This document shows, in pieces, positions 1-6,642 of a DNA stretch of 13,393 bases. Source of the stretch: DATFMP01 sp041477795. GTDB lineage: Bacteria > SAR324 > JACQKK01. The stretch spans positions 1-13,393 of the forward strand of contig JBGOUY010000105.1 in NCBI GenBank assembly GCA_041477795.1, given 5' to 3'. Position 1 is the first letter of the stretch. Every line of letters begins with the position of its first letter. The notes below the pieces were generated by a model. The model had not been told where the DNA came from. It did no database searches and saw only the letters and a list, made by a program, of their open reading frames with translations. The position numbers and the translations under genes are program-made.

Positions 1-1
1 C

Positions 2-235
2 ATCTCCAAGCACCTCAAGGTGCTGGAGCGCGCGCACCTGATCTCGCGCGGCCGCGATGCGCAGCGCCGGCCCTGCCGCATCGAGGGCAAGCCGCTCGCC
101 GCCGCCAGTGGATGGCTGGAGGGCTACCGCCAGTTCTGGGAGGACAGCTTCCAACGCCTCGACGCCCTGCTGGAGGAGCTGCAACCCCAGGCAAGAAAGG
201 CGCGCACCCGCAGCACCAGAGGAAAACGCCCATGA
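2..235 (+). CDS. ArsR/SmtB-family transcriptional regulator, C-terminal part (5' end outside window)
   Basis: The reading frame is open from the first bases of the window and ends at TGA 233-235, so only the last 77 residues are seen. The visible start ISKHLKVLERAHLISRGRD is the recognition helix and the beginning of the wing of the ArsR winged-helix fold. A C-terminal helix with aromatic and Leu residues (GYRQFWEDSFQRLDALLEEL) follows, as in ArsR members that dimerise through their ends. No Cys or His metal site is visible in this part. The stop overlaps the start of the next gene (ATGA at 232-235), which implies translational coupling. ArsR regulators paired with an SRPBCC gene are a common proteobacterial arrangement, and the regulator probably controls its own operon. 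The effector is unknown. The family call is firm; the ligand cannot be told. Confidence 0.85.
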   Translation: MSKHLKVLERAHLISRGRDAQRRPCRIEGKPLAAASGWLEGYRQFWEDSFQRLDALLEELQPQARKARTRSTRGKRP

Positions 236-741
236 AGAACTCAGGAAACCTGAAGCTGACGACACCGACCGACCTCGAGATCGTCTTGACGCGGGTCTTT
301 GACGCCCCGCGCAGCCGGGTCTTCGACGCCTTGACCCGGCCCGAGCTGGTCGAACGCTGGCTCGGACTGCGCACCTGGTCCATGGTGGTGTGCGAAATCG
401 ACCTGCGCGTGGGCGGCCGCTACCGCTACGTCCAGCGTGGCCCCGACGACAAGAAGTTGGCATGGGGCGGCGTGTATCGCGAAATCGTGCGGCCCGAGCG
501 CATCGTCTGTACCGAGCACTTCGACGAGCCCTGGTATCCGAGCGAAGCGCTGGTGACCAGCGTGCTGACCGAGCAGGGCGGCAAAACCACGCTCACGAGC
601 ACCGAGCGCTTCGAGTCGCGAGAGATCCGCGATGCGGTGCTCAAGTCTGGCATGGAGCGCGGGGCCAACGAGAGCTTCGACCGGCTGGCCGAACTGCTGG
701 CATCGACCCAGGCGCAGGCACGCTCACAGTCCGGCGCCTGA
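232..741 (+). CDS. SRPBCC / AHSA1 (START-like) domain protein
   Basis: A 169-residue single-domain protein. The start is the ATG of the ATGA overlap with the upstream ArsR gene. The N-terminal segment with TRVFDAPRSRVFDALTRPE, then VERWLGL, is the typical first strand and helix of the AHSA1/Aha1-like SRPBCC fold. The middle carries GGRYRYVQRGPDDK and a GVYREIVRPERIVCTE strand. The C-terminal helix begins near GMERGANESFDRLAELLA. The fold is a hydrophobic ligand-binding helix-grip; no catalytic residues are implied. In the usual ArsR-SRPBCC pairs the function is mostly unknown, with stress or ligand sensing often suggested. No signal peptide or membrane helix is visible, so the protein should be cytoplasmic. 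The length is normal for the family. Confidence 0.9.
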   Translation: MKNSGNLKLTTPTDLEIVLTRVFDAPRSRVFDALTRPELVERWLGLRTWSMVVCEIDLRVGGRYRYVQRGPDDKKLAWGGVYREIVRPERIVCTEHFDEPWYPSEALVTSVLTEQGGKTTLTSTERFESREIRDAVLKSGMERGANESFDRLAELLASTQAQARSQSGA

Positions 742-828
742 ACGCGGTGACAACTCGCATTCGCCCGGCGACCGCTCGCATCCGGCGGCCGCGGAAATTG
801 CGCCGACCATCCATGCAATGGAACTTCG

Positions 829-1263
829 ATGGCAAATCAACCGACGCGCGCAGGAACGCACCCCCGGCGGCTTGCGCGAAGCGCGCTGGCCGTGTTCCTG
901 GGACTGGTCGCGGTCTTCGTGCTTTCGCTCGGCTCCGACCAGGTGCTGCACGTGCTGCACGTCTATCCGCCCTGGGGCCAGCCGATGTACGACCCGGGCC
1001 AGAATCTGCTCGCACTGGCCTATCGCTGCGTCTACGGAGTCGTTGGAAGCTACCTGGCCGCAAGGCTCGCGCCCCACGCTCCGATGCGCCACGCCTTGGC
1101 GCTGGGATTCGTCGGTCTCTTGCTGAGCACTGCCGGCGCGATCGCCGCGATCGCCGTGGTGGACCTGGGGCCGAGCTGGTACCCCATCGCGCTCGTGCTC
1201 ACGGCCCTGCCCTGCGCCTGGCTGGGCGGGGTGCTGCACCGCAGGACCCAGGCCGCGGCCTGA
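829..1263 (+). CDS. small four-helix membrane protein of unknown function
   Basis: A 144-residue protein that starts at ATG 829 with a GGAA five bases upstream. A basic N-terminus (about residues 6-17) precedes four hydrophobic segments at roughly 18-38, 60-80, 87-110 and 114-135. Between helices 1 and 2 lies SDQVLHVLHVYPPWGQPMYD, and the C-terminal part holds GPSWYPIALVL and ALPCAWLGG. From memory, these elements recur in a family of uncharacterised proteobacterial membrane proteins often found near SRPBCC genes. It lies 87 bp after the SRPBCC gene on the same strand, so it may be the third gene of that operon. No enzyme or transport motif is recognised and no function can be assigned. It faces the CDF-like gene convergently across 93 bp, in which I see no clear terminator. 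Confidence 0.75.
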   Translation: MANQPTRAGTHPRRLARSALAVFLGLVAVFVLSLGSDQVLHVLHVYPPWGQPMYDPGQNLLALAYRCVYGVVGSYLAARLAPHAPMRHALALGFVGLLLSTAGAIAAIAVVDLGPSWYPIALVLTALPCAWLGGVLHRRTQAAA

Positions 1264-1356
1264 GCCGCGGGCTTGTGCCGTGGGGCGCGGGCGTCAATGC
1301 GGAAAGCCAGGCGCAGACAATGGCGGCAGCCGCAGGATGCACCGCGTGGCCGACGT

Positions 1357-2034
1357 TCAGTGCGCATGCGTTTCGCCAGCCAAGCCCTCGCGCCCCTCCT
1401 TGAGCAACCAGGGCACCATGGCCAGCGCGGCGAGGGGGTCCATCCACCACCAGCCCAGTAGCGCGTGCGCCCCCAGGCCGAGCAGCAGAACAGCAGAGAG
1501 ATAGGCGCAGGCGAGGGTCTCCTTAGCCTCGGCGCGCAGGGCCGCGCTGCCCAGCCGCTCCGCCGTGCGCAGCTTGGCCCAGGCCACCGCCGGCATGATG
1601 ACCAGCGAGGCCAGCGCCAGCACGATGCCGGGTAGGCTGGTCTCCGGCGCGGCCCGGGCGTAGAGCGTCCAGCCGGCACTGGCGCCAACGTACAGCGCCA
1701 GGGCCACGAAGGTGCCGCCGATGAAGCGATGCACCCGACGCTCGCTGCGCTCGATGGCCTCCTCGTCCGCCCCGGACCCCTCGCGGGACAGCCGCCAGAA
1801 CAGCGCGAGCGCCGCCGCCAGCTCGATTCCGCTGTCCAACCCGAAGCCCAGCAGAGAGATGCTCTCCGCCACCTCGCCGGCCCAGAGGGCCACGATGGCC
1901 TCCACGGCGTTGTAGGCCATCGTGGCGCCCACCAGCCACTGCGCGGTGCGCAGCCAGCGCTGCGTGGCGGCAGCCGGGGCGGCGGGTGCGGCGGAGTCCG
2001 CGTCGGCGTGAAGGGCGGGAGGGCTCATGCCCAC
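1357..2034 (-). CDS. CDF-fold cation transporter-like membrane protein (short, variant metal site)
   Basis: A 225-residue protein with a Pro/Ala-rich N-terminal tail and about six membrane segments (roughly 32-50, 56-80, 103-124, 135-153, 174-194, 198-212). This matches the membrane part of the cation diffusion facilitator family. In segment 2, LDSGIE puts D67 and E71 where YiiP-type exporters have two Asp. In segment 5, RAEAKETLAC aligns with the usual RADMLHYQSD, so the expected His and Asp become E172 and C176. The usual C-terminal cytoplasmic domain is missing, and the protein ends in a short HAH tail. From memory, the signature around AEAKETLACAYLSAVLLLG and GWWWMDPLA is shared by a recognisable subfamily annotated only as cation transporter. 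It starts 19 bp after cioB and is probably the last gene of that operon. Substrate and transport activity are uncertain. Confidence 0.8.
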   Translation of the reverse strand: MGMSPPALHADADSAAPAAPAAATQRWLRTAQWLVGATMAYNAVEAIVALWAGEVAESISLLGFGLDSGIELAAALALFWRLSREGSGADEEAIERSERRVHRFIGGTFVALALYVGASAGWTLYARAAPETSLPGIVLALASLVIMPAVAWAKLRTAERLGSAALRAEAKETLACAYLSAVLLLGLGAHALLGWWWMDPLAALAMVPWLLKEGREGLAGETHAH

Positions 2035-2053
2035 GGATTGGCTCGGCTCCTGC

Positions 2054-3070
2054 TCATCGCGCGAGGCGCCGACGGCGCTTGAACACGGCGTAGAGGAACG
2101 CCAGGGAGGGGAACAGCACGAGCGCCCCCAACCCCAGCACGGCCAGCAGCGGCGCCAGCACGGCGCGGGGCGCGGCGGCGCTGGAGATCGTGAGGTCCGG
2201 CGCGACGAGGAAGGGGTACTGCGCCAGGCCCCAGCCCCACAGGAGCAGCACGGCCTCGGCGACGGCCGCGACGCGGGCCCACCCGTAGCGGCGGCGCCAC
2301 AGCGCGGCGACCGCGCCAGCGGCGGCCAGGGCCGCGGCCGCCTGCAGCGGCAGCCCCCACCAGGCCGTGGCGAGGCCGTAGCCGATCATGGGCGCCCGCG
2401 AGTCGGCCAGCAGCAGGCTCAGCAGCGCCAGCAGCACCAGCGCCGCCTGCGCCGCCAGGGCCCGGGCGCGGAAGTCGTCCTGCAAGTCCCGCTGGTCGCT
2501 CTCCAGGGTCAGGTACACCGCCGCCAGGAAGGCGAAGAGCGCCAGCGCGAAGCCGCCCACGGCGAAGGGATAGAGCCCGAGCCACGCGGAGAAGTAGTCC
2601 GCGGGGACGTCGCCCGTGGCCAGGTCCACGCGGATCGCGCCGGAGGACACGGCGCCCACGAGGACACCCAGCATGACGGGCGAGACGACGCTGGAGCCCG
2701 CGAAGAGCACCGTCCAGCGGCGCTGCGCGGGGCCCGGGCGCAGGTCGTAGGTGCGGAACACGAAGGCCGCGCCGCGCATCACGATGCCCAGCATCAGCAG
2801 CACGAGCGGGATGTGCAGGGCGATGGAGATCGCCGCGAAGGCGCGCGGGAAGCCCACGAACAGCAGCACGATGACGAGCACGAGCCAGACGTGGTTGGCC
2901 TCCCAGATCGGGGCGATGGCGTGGGCGATCAGGTCGCGCTGGGCCTGGCGGCGCGGGCCACGGGCGAGGATGTCCCACACGCCGCCGCCGAAGTCCGCCC
3001 CGCCCGTGAGGACGTAGAGCGTGAGCCCGCTGAACAGGACGGCCGCGGTGAGGGTTTCCAGGCTGGGCAT
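2054..3070 (-). CDS. cioB: cytochrome bd ubiquinol oxidase subunit II (CIO type)
   Basis: A 338-residue integral membrane protein with eight to nine hydrophobic segments. Diagnostic motifs of CydB/CioB are GGADFGGGVWD near residues 23-33, IAPIWEANHVWLV near 52-64, and FRTYDLRPG near 105. Subunit II packs against the haem-bearing subunit I in the quinol oxidase, which reduces O2 to water in the cytoplasmic membrane. The ATG lies 15 bp after the stop of cioA, with GGAG nine bases upstream, so the two are co-transcribed. The length is typical for the cyanide-insensitive branch; classic E. coli CydB is about 379 residues. No small CydX-type subunit ORF is seen in the 19 bp before the next gene. 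The symbol cydB would be an equal choice; the family assignment is secure. Confidence 0.95.
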   Translation of the reverse strand: MPSLETLTAAVLFSGLTLYVLTGGADFGGGVWDILARGPRRQAQRDLIAHAIAPIWEANHVWLVLVIVLLFVGFPRAFAAISIALHIPLVLLMLGIVMRGAAFVFRTYDLRPGPAQRRWTVLFAGSSVVSPVMLGVLVGAVSSGAIRVDLATGDVPADYFSAWLGLYPFAVGGFALALFAFLAAVYLTLESDQRDLQDDFRARALAAQAALVLLALLSLLLADSRAPMIGYGLATAWWGLPLQAAAALAAAGAVAALWRRRYGWARVAAVAEAVLLLWGWGLAQYPFLVAPDLTISSAAAPRAVLAPLLAVLGLGALVLFPSLAFLYAVFKRRRRLAR

Positions 3071-3085
3071 GGCGCGGCGCTCCGC

Positions 3086-4402
3086 TCAATCGTCCTGCCA
3101 GGCCCGCGCGGATGGGCTCTGGAAGACCTGTTGACGCATCAGCGCGATCACGATGACCCCCAGGAACCCGTACATCGCCACGAACAGCACCAGCCGCAGC
3201 GGCAGCCAGGGCACGGGCGTGACGGCCTGGGCCGTGCGCATGAGGCCATAGATGATCCAGGGCTGGCGGCCCACTTCTGTCACGGTCCAGCCCGCCTCGA
3301 CGGCCAGGAAGCCCAGCGGCCCGCAGAGCACCACCGCCCACAGGTACCAGCGCGCCAGGGGCGGGCCCCGCGTGCGCCACCATTGCCACGCGCCCAGCAG
3401 GGCCACGATGGCGAGGGCCGTGCCGCAGCCCACCATCACGTCGAAGGCGAGGTGCGTGACGGCCACGGGCGGCCGGTCGCCGGGGGGCCATTCCTTCAGG
3501 CCGCGCACCGTGGCGAAGGGATCGTTGTGGGCCAGCAGGCTGAGGGCGTAGGGCACGGGAATCGCGCCGAGGGTGCGCTCGGCGGCCTCGTCCGGCCAGC
3601 CGCCCAGCAGCAGCGTGGCGCCGGCTTGCGTCTCCCAGTGCGCCTCCATCGCCGCCAGCTTGAGGGGCTGGCGCTGTGCCACGTCCTTGGCGCTGAAGTC
3701 CCCGCTGAGCGGCCCCAGCAGGGCCGCCAGGCCGCCCACCGCCAGCGCGATGGCGTAGGCGCGGCGGTGGAACTCGTTGTGCGGCTGGCGCAGCAGCATG
3801 CGCGCGTGCACCGCGGCCACGGCGAAGCCCAGGGCGATGAAGGTCGCCACCACCATGTGCTGCACCTGGCTGAGCGCAGCGGCATTGAACATGGCCGCGA
3901 AGGGTTGCACGTCCTCCACGCGCCCCTGCACTATCGTGAAGCCGGCGGGGGCGTTCATCCAGGCGTTGGCCAGCACCACGAAGCCGCCGGAAAGCACGCT
4001 GCTCAGCATGATCACCCAGCCCGCGAACCAGTGCAGGCGCGGCGACACGCGCTCCCAGCCGTAGAGGTAGATGCCCAGGAAGATCGCCTCCAGGAAGAAC
4101 GCGAACCCCTCCAGGGAGAACGGCATGCCGATGAGCGGACCGGCGAAGCGCATGAAGTACGGCCAGAGCAGCCCCAGCTCGAAGGAGAGCACCGTGCCCG
4201 AAACGGCGCCCACGGCGAACAGGATCGCCGTGCCCTTGCTCCAGCGGCGGGTCAGCTCCAGGTACACGGGCCGGCGCGTGCGCAGCCACAGCCCTTCCGC
4301 GATCACCATCAGCAGCGGCATGCCGATGCCCACCACCGCGAAGACGATGTGGAAGCCCAGCGAGATGCCCATCAGCAGGCGGGCCGCCATCAGGTCGCTC
4401 AC
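3086..4402 (-). CDS. cioA: cytochrome bd ubiquinol oxidase subunit I (CIO type, short Q-loop)
   Basis: Haem-bearing subunit of the bd-type quinol oxidase. I choose the GTG at 4400-4402 (438 residues), because a GGGAG lies seven bases upstream and the protein then begins VSDLMAARLLMGISLGFH, as family members do. The ATG at 4495 would add 31 unrelated residues and overlap the upstream gene. Visible landmarks are H18 (equivalent to E. coli H19), E98 and E105 in SLEGFAFFLEA (proton/haem b595-d region, with the seven-residue spacing of short-loop oxidases), H182 in LSQVQHMVV (haem b558 ligand), and GRQPWIIYGLMRT in the C-terminal half. The quinol loop is short, which places it in the cyanide-insensitive branch. 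It lies 68 bp downstream of the nucleotidase-like lipoprotein gene and 15 bp upstream of cioB. No cydDC assembly genes are in the window. Confidence 0.95.
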   Translation of the reverse strand: MSDLMAARLLMGISLGFHIVFAVVGIGMPLLMVIAEGLWLRTRRPVYLELTRRWSKGTAILFAVGAVSGTVLSFELGLLWPYFMRFAGPLIGMPFSLEGFAFFLEAIFLGIYLYGWERVSPRLHWFAGWVIMLSSVLSGGFVVLANAWMNAPAGFTIVQGRVEDVQPFAAMFNAAALSQVQHMVVATFIALGFAVAAVHARMLLRQPHNEFHRRAYAIALAVGGLAALLGPLSGDFSAKDVAQRQPLKLAAMEAHWETQAGATLLLGGWPDEAAERTLGAIPVPYALSLLAHNDPFATVRGLKEWPPGDRPPVAVTHLAFDVMVGCGTALAIVALLGAWQWWRTRGPPLARWYLWAVVLCGPLGFLAVEAGWTVTEVGRQPWIIYGLMRTAQAVTPVPWLPLRLVLFVAMYGFLGVIVIALMRQQVFQSPSARAWQDD

Positions 4403-4409
4403 GACCGCG

Positions 4410-4414
4410 CTCCC
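4410..4414 (-). promoter_or_regulatory. ribosome binding site that decides the GTG start of cioA
   Basis: On the minus strand GGGAG sits seven bases before GTG 4402. The longer ATG start at 4495 lies inside the upstream coding region and would give a poorly matching N-terminus. Confidence 0.6.
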
Positions 4415-4454
4415 GTGAGAAGGTGGAATCTCCAGTATGCCACGGTGTGCGGCT

Positions 4455-4469
4455 GGCGCAAACCGCGCC
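4455..4469 (-). other. small hairpin in the intergene between the lipoprotein gene and cioA
   Basis: GGCGC and GCGCC form a 5-bp stem with a five-base loop, starting two bases after the TAG of the lipoprotein gene. No T-run follows, so it is not a convincing intrinsic terminator. It could protect or separate the two parts of the message. Confidence 0.3.
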
Positions 4470-4470
4470 G

Positions 4471-6276
4471 CTAGCGCTCCAGCCAGCGCGCGCACTCGGG
4501 CGGCGGAACGAAGGCGGGGTCGCTCAGCAGCGCAAAGAGGGTGGCGCGCAGTGGCAGCGGCGCCTCGCGCGCCGGCGGCCCGCCCGACAGCAGCGCCTGC
4601 GGGGCGAGCCCGAGGCCCCCGTACCAGAGGAAGGCCGTCAGCCAGACCGGCGCGGTCTCGTCCGGCTCCAGCGCCCGGCCGTCGCTGACGCGGTAAAGCT
4701 CCGTCAGCTCGGAGCCCTCCTCCGGCAGGGTGACGCGCAGGCCGCCCGGCCAGAGCACGACCGGGGCGGGCACGCGCCAGCCCCGCAACTGGCGCACGTA
4801 GCCATCCAGCAGCAGCGCGATCTGGCGCCCGGTCAGGCGGCCCTGCACCAGCGTCTCATCGAAGCGAATCCAGCGCAGGAGGTGCGCCCGCCGCAGCGGG
4901 CCGTCGATCTCTGCCGGGGCCGGGCGCCAATAATGCCAGCGCATGGGCAGCAGGGAGAGCACGCGTGCCGCGTCCTCGCCGCTCTGGGCGACGGCCACCG
5001 CATGGGAGAGCGCGCCGGCGCAGCGATAGAACTCCGCCTTGCGCGGCACGCGGCGCAGGCGCACGCGCGTGGGCTCGGCGAGCCAGGCCTGCGTGCGCTG
5101 CAGCGGCTCGGCCAGCGCCGCCAGCAGGCCAGGCTCCGGCGCGGCCGCGGCGGGCAGGGTGCGCCGCTCGACGCCCGTCACCGCCCAGCGGCCGCCCCGT
5201 TCGCGCAGGCGCAGCGTGGCGAGCGCCAGGCCGTTGCCGAAGGCCCCCGGCTCCAGCACGGGCGTGCCGTAAGGCGTGTCGCCGTCGCTGGGCTGGCGGG
5301 GGGAGAGGCGCTGCGCGTCGCCGGCCACGATCAGGTCGAAGCCCAATCCCGCCTCCGCGATGCGGCCGGCCGCGGCGAAGAGCGGCAGGCCGGAGCGCAG
5401 GGCGGCGTCCCGCGCGAAGGGGTCGTCCAGGCCGCTGTGGAAGAGGCCGATCAGCACGTCCACGCGCTCCACCTGGCGCAGGATCGGCACCCAGCGCCGC
5501 GCGGCCGCCTCCAGGTCCGTGAATGCGACCTCTCCCAGGGCACGCGGATCGCGCCCCAGCGCCGCCGCGGGCGTCGTCAGGCCCAGCACGCCCACGCGCA
5601 CGCCGTCGCGCTCCAGCACTGCGTAGGGGGCCAACGCCGTGCCGCCATCCGGCTGCACCGCGTTGGCCGAGAGCCAGGGGAAGTCCGCGGCCGCCCGTGC
5701 GCGGGCCAATGCGGGCCAGCCCAGCCCGAGGTCCACGTTGCCCAGCGTCATCGCGTCGTAGCGCAGCCGGTTCATGGCGGCGACGATGGGCGGCACGGCC
5801 CCCTCGGCGGCGGCCAGGGCCGCGGAGGGAGCGCCCAGCAGGGCGTCGCCCGCGTCCAGCAGGATCAGGCTGGGCTGCTCCGCGCGCAGATCGGCGATGC
5901 GCGGCGCGAGGAAGGCCAGGCCCTCGCCCCGGCTGCGCGGGTATAGAGTCGCCTGCGTCAGCCAGCCCTTGAGGTCACCGGTGGCGACGACGGTGAGCGT
6001 GCGTTCGGCAGCGGGGGGTGCGAGGATCGGCGCACGCTGGGCGATGCGCAGCCCGCCCAGCCGGCCCGCCGCGGCCAGGTGCAGCACGCGCTCCCGTTCC
6101 GCGCCGGTCCGCTCGCACGCAGCCAATCCCAGCACGCACGCAGCCAATGTCAGCGTGCACGCAGCCTGGGCCAGCGCGCAGGCGGCCCGCAGCGCCGCCG
6201 CGCGCCAGGTGGTGGCGGCTCGCACGACCGGGCTGCGCGGGCTGCGCACGCGCCGCTGGAACGGACGGAGGGCCAT
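4471..6276 (-). CDS. 5'-nucleotidase/UshA-SoxB-like metallophosphatase lipoprotein with degenerate active site
   Basis: A 601-residue exported protein from ATG 6276, preceded by GGGAG at 6281-6285. An ATG at 6315 would add 13 residues but has a weaker site. The N-terminus is basic (RPFQRRVRSPRS), followed by an Ala-rich stretch with Cys at 33, 40, 47 and 54. LGLAAC54 is a lipobox. Residues about 93-340 resemble the calcineurin-like domain of UshA/CpdB/SoxB: VVATGDLKGWL (D101, with K103 for the usual His), LLDAGD144, TLGN180V (V181 for the usual His), GLFH280SG, and VAGDAQR in place of GHxH. Residues about 400-600 resemble the 5'-nucleotidase C-terminal domain (DETLVQGRLTGRQIALLL). D101, D144, N180 and H280 remain, but four metal-ligand His are gone, so phosphohydrolase activity is doubtful. 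The gene leads the cioAB operon, suggesting a periplasmic or membrane-surface role near the oxidase; that role is inference. Confidence 0.8.
   Translation of the reverse strand: MALRPFQRRVRSPRSPVVRAATTWRAAALRAACALAQAACTLTLAACVLGLAACERTGAERERVLHLAAAGRLGGLRIAQRAPILAPPAAERTLTVVATGDLKGWLTQATLYPRSRGEGLAFLAPRIADLRAEQPSLILLDAGDALLGAPSAALAAAEGAVPPIVAAMNRLRYDAMTLGNVDLGLGWPALARARAAADFPWLSANAVQPDGGTALAPYAVLERDGVRVGVLGLTTPAAALGRDPRALGEVAFTDLEAAARRWVPILRQVERVDVLIGLFHSGLDDPFARDAALRSGLPLFAAAGRIAEAGLGFDLIVAGDAQRLSPRQPSDGDTPYGTPVLEPGAFGNGLALATLRLRERGGRWAVTGVERRTLPAAAAPEPGLLAALAEPLQRTQAWLAEPTRVRLRRVPRKAEFYRCAGALSHAVAVAQSGEDAARVLSLLPMRWHYWRPAPAEIDGPLRRAHLLRWIRFDETLVQGRLTGRQIALLLDGYVRQLRGWRVPAPVVLWPGGLRVTLPEEGSELTELYRVSDGRALEPDETAPVWLTAFLWYGGLGLAPQALLSGGPPAREAPLPLRATLFALLSDPAFVPPPECARWLER
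6111..6193 (-). repeat. four imperfect 21-bp tandem repeats inside the lipoprotein signal peptide
   Basis: Units begin at 6111, 6132, 6153 and 6174. The first three share the core GCACGCAGCC; the fourth is more diverged (GCAGGCGGCC). Because 21 is a multiple of three, each unit adds seven residues and one Ala-Ala-Cys, giving the Cys ladder at residues 33, 40, 47 and 54. Confidence 0.75.
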
Positions 6277-6296
6277 GAAGCTCCCGGTGTTTCCCC

Positions 6297-6325
6297 TTGC
6301 CAGGATGGAGCGCATTTTCTAGCAT
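6297..6325 (+). promoter_or_regulatory. candidate sigma-70 promoter for the tRNA-Arg gene
   Basis: TTGCCA at 6297-6302 (five of six with TTGACA) and TAGCAT at 6320-6325 (four of six with TATAAT) are 17 bp apart. The tRNA begins 28 bp after the -10 element, a normal distance for a leader. It overlaps the first codons and leader of the divergent lipoprotein gene, so the two transcription units may interfere. Confidence 0.45.
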
Positions 6326-6352
6326 GAATTCCCATCCAGGCGGGTTTCCAAG

Positions 6353-6425
6353 GCTCCTGTAGTTAAACTGGATATAACGGCGGATTCCGATTCCGCTATT
6401 CCGGGTTCGAGTCCTGGCAGGAGCA
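6353..6425 (+). tRNA. tRNA-Arg (anticodon CCG)
   Basis: The cloverleaf folds completely. The acceptor stem is GCTCCTG with CAGGAGC, and the D stem is GTTA with TAAC. The anticodon stem is GCGGA with TCCGC, around loop TTCCGAT (anticodon CCG at 6387-6389, reading CGG). A four-base variable loop follows, then a T stem CCGGG with CCTGG (one G-U) around TTCGAGT, and discriminator A at 6425. The arginine identity elements A20, C35 and A73 are present. The 73-nt gene has no encoded CCA; CTT follows instead, so tRNA nucleotidyltransferase must add it, or the 3' flank was altered. From memory, the D-arm resembles that of the E. coli argW (CCT) type, whose gene is a known phage attachment site. No terminator with a T-run is seen downstream. 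Confidence 0.93.
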
Positions 6426-6461
6426 CTTGTAATAACGCGGGTTTGCGCGCCTGTCGATAGC

Positions 6462-6486
6462 TGAAGTGGTCCCCAAAAATCGGACA
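6462..6486 (+). repeat. left terminal inverted repeat of an IS3-family element
   Basis: The sequence starts TGAAGTGGTCCCCAAAAATC and runs to GGACA at 6486, about 43 bp before the orfA start. It has the TG end and the pattern of IS3-group ends, judged from memory. No matching right end (reverse complement with TGTCCGA) occurs in the following 500 bp. Confidence 0.6.
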
Positions 6487-6528
6487 AGGGGTTAAGCTCT
6501 GAGCCACTCACGGAAAGGAGTGTGCATC

Positions 6529-6642
6529 ATGAGCAGGAAGCGCAAGCACTACAGCGCCGAGTTCAAGGCGCAGGTGGCCTTGGCGGCGGTGCGGGGAGAA
6601 CAGACGCAGGCCGAGCTGGCGGCCAAGTTCGAGGTGCATCCG
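6529..6642 (+). pseudogene. IS3-family transposase orfA, 5' fragment
   Basis: The ATG at 6529 follows AAGGAG at eight bases. The first 38 codons (MSRKRKHYSAEFKAQVALAA through KFEVHP) are the N-terminal helix-turn-helix of IS3-group OrfA. Homology stops abruptly after VHP; the expected continuation around QISNWKKQLL is missing. The frame runs on to a stop at 6738 with unrelated Pro/Arg-rich sequence. A full OrfA is near 90-100 residues and needs OrfB, which is absent. The remnant is therefore inactive, with its right part deleted or replaced by the sequence in front of the next gene. Confidence 0.8.

Noticed and set aside
2035..2053. Small CydX-type subunit gene after cioB
   Set aside because: Only 19 bp separate cioB from the next start; no short hydrophobic ORF fits.
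4403..4470. Separate promoter for cioA in the 68-bp gap
   Set aside because: Only a poor match is present (TTGCGC-16-CATACT on the minus strand), so read-through from the lipoprotein gene is the simpler view.
2027..4474. Open frame of 815 codons on the plus strand, and a 754-codon minus-strand frame at 2025-4289
   Set aside because: Both overlap cioA/cioB, have low-complexity Arg/Gly/His/Ala composition and no motif. They are high-GC shadow frames.
4423..5946. Plus-strand open frame of 507 codons
   Set aside because: Antisense to the lipoprotein gene, rich in Gln/Arg/Ala/Gly without any domain; shadow frame.
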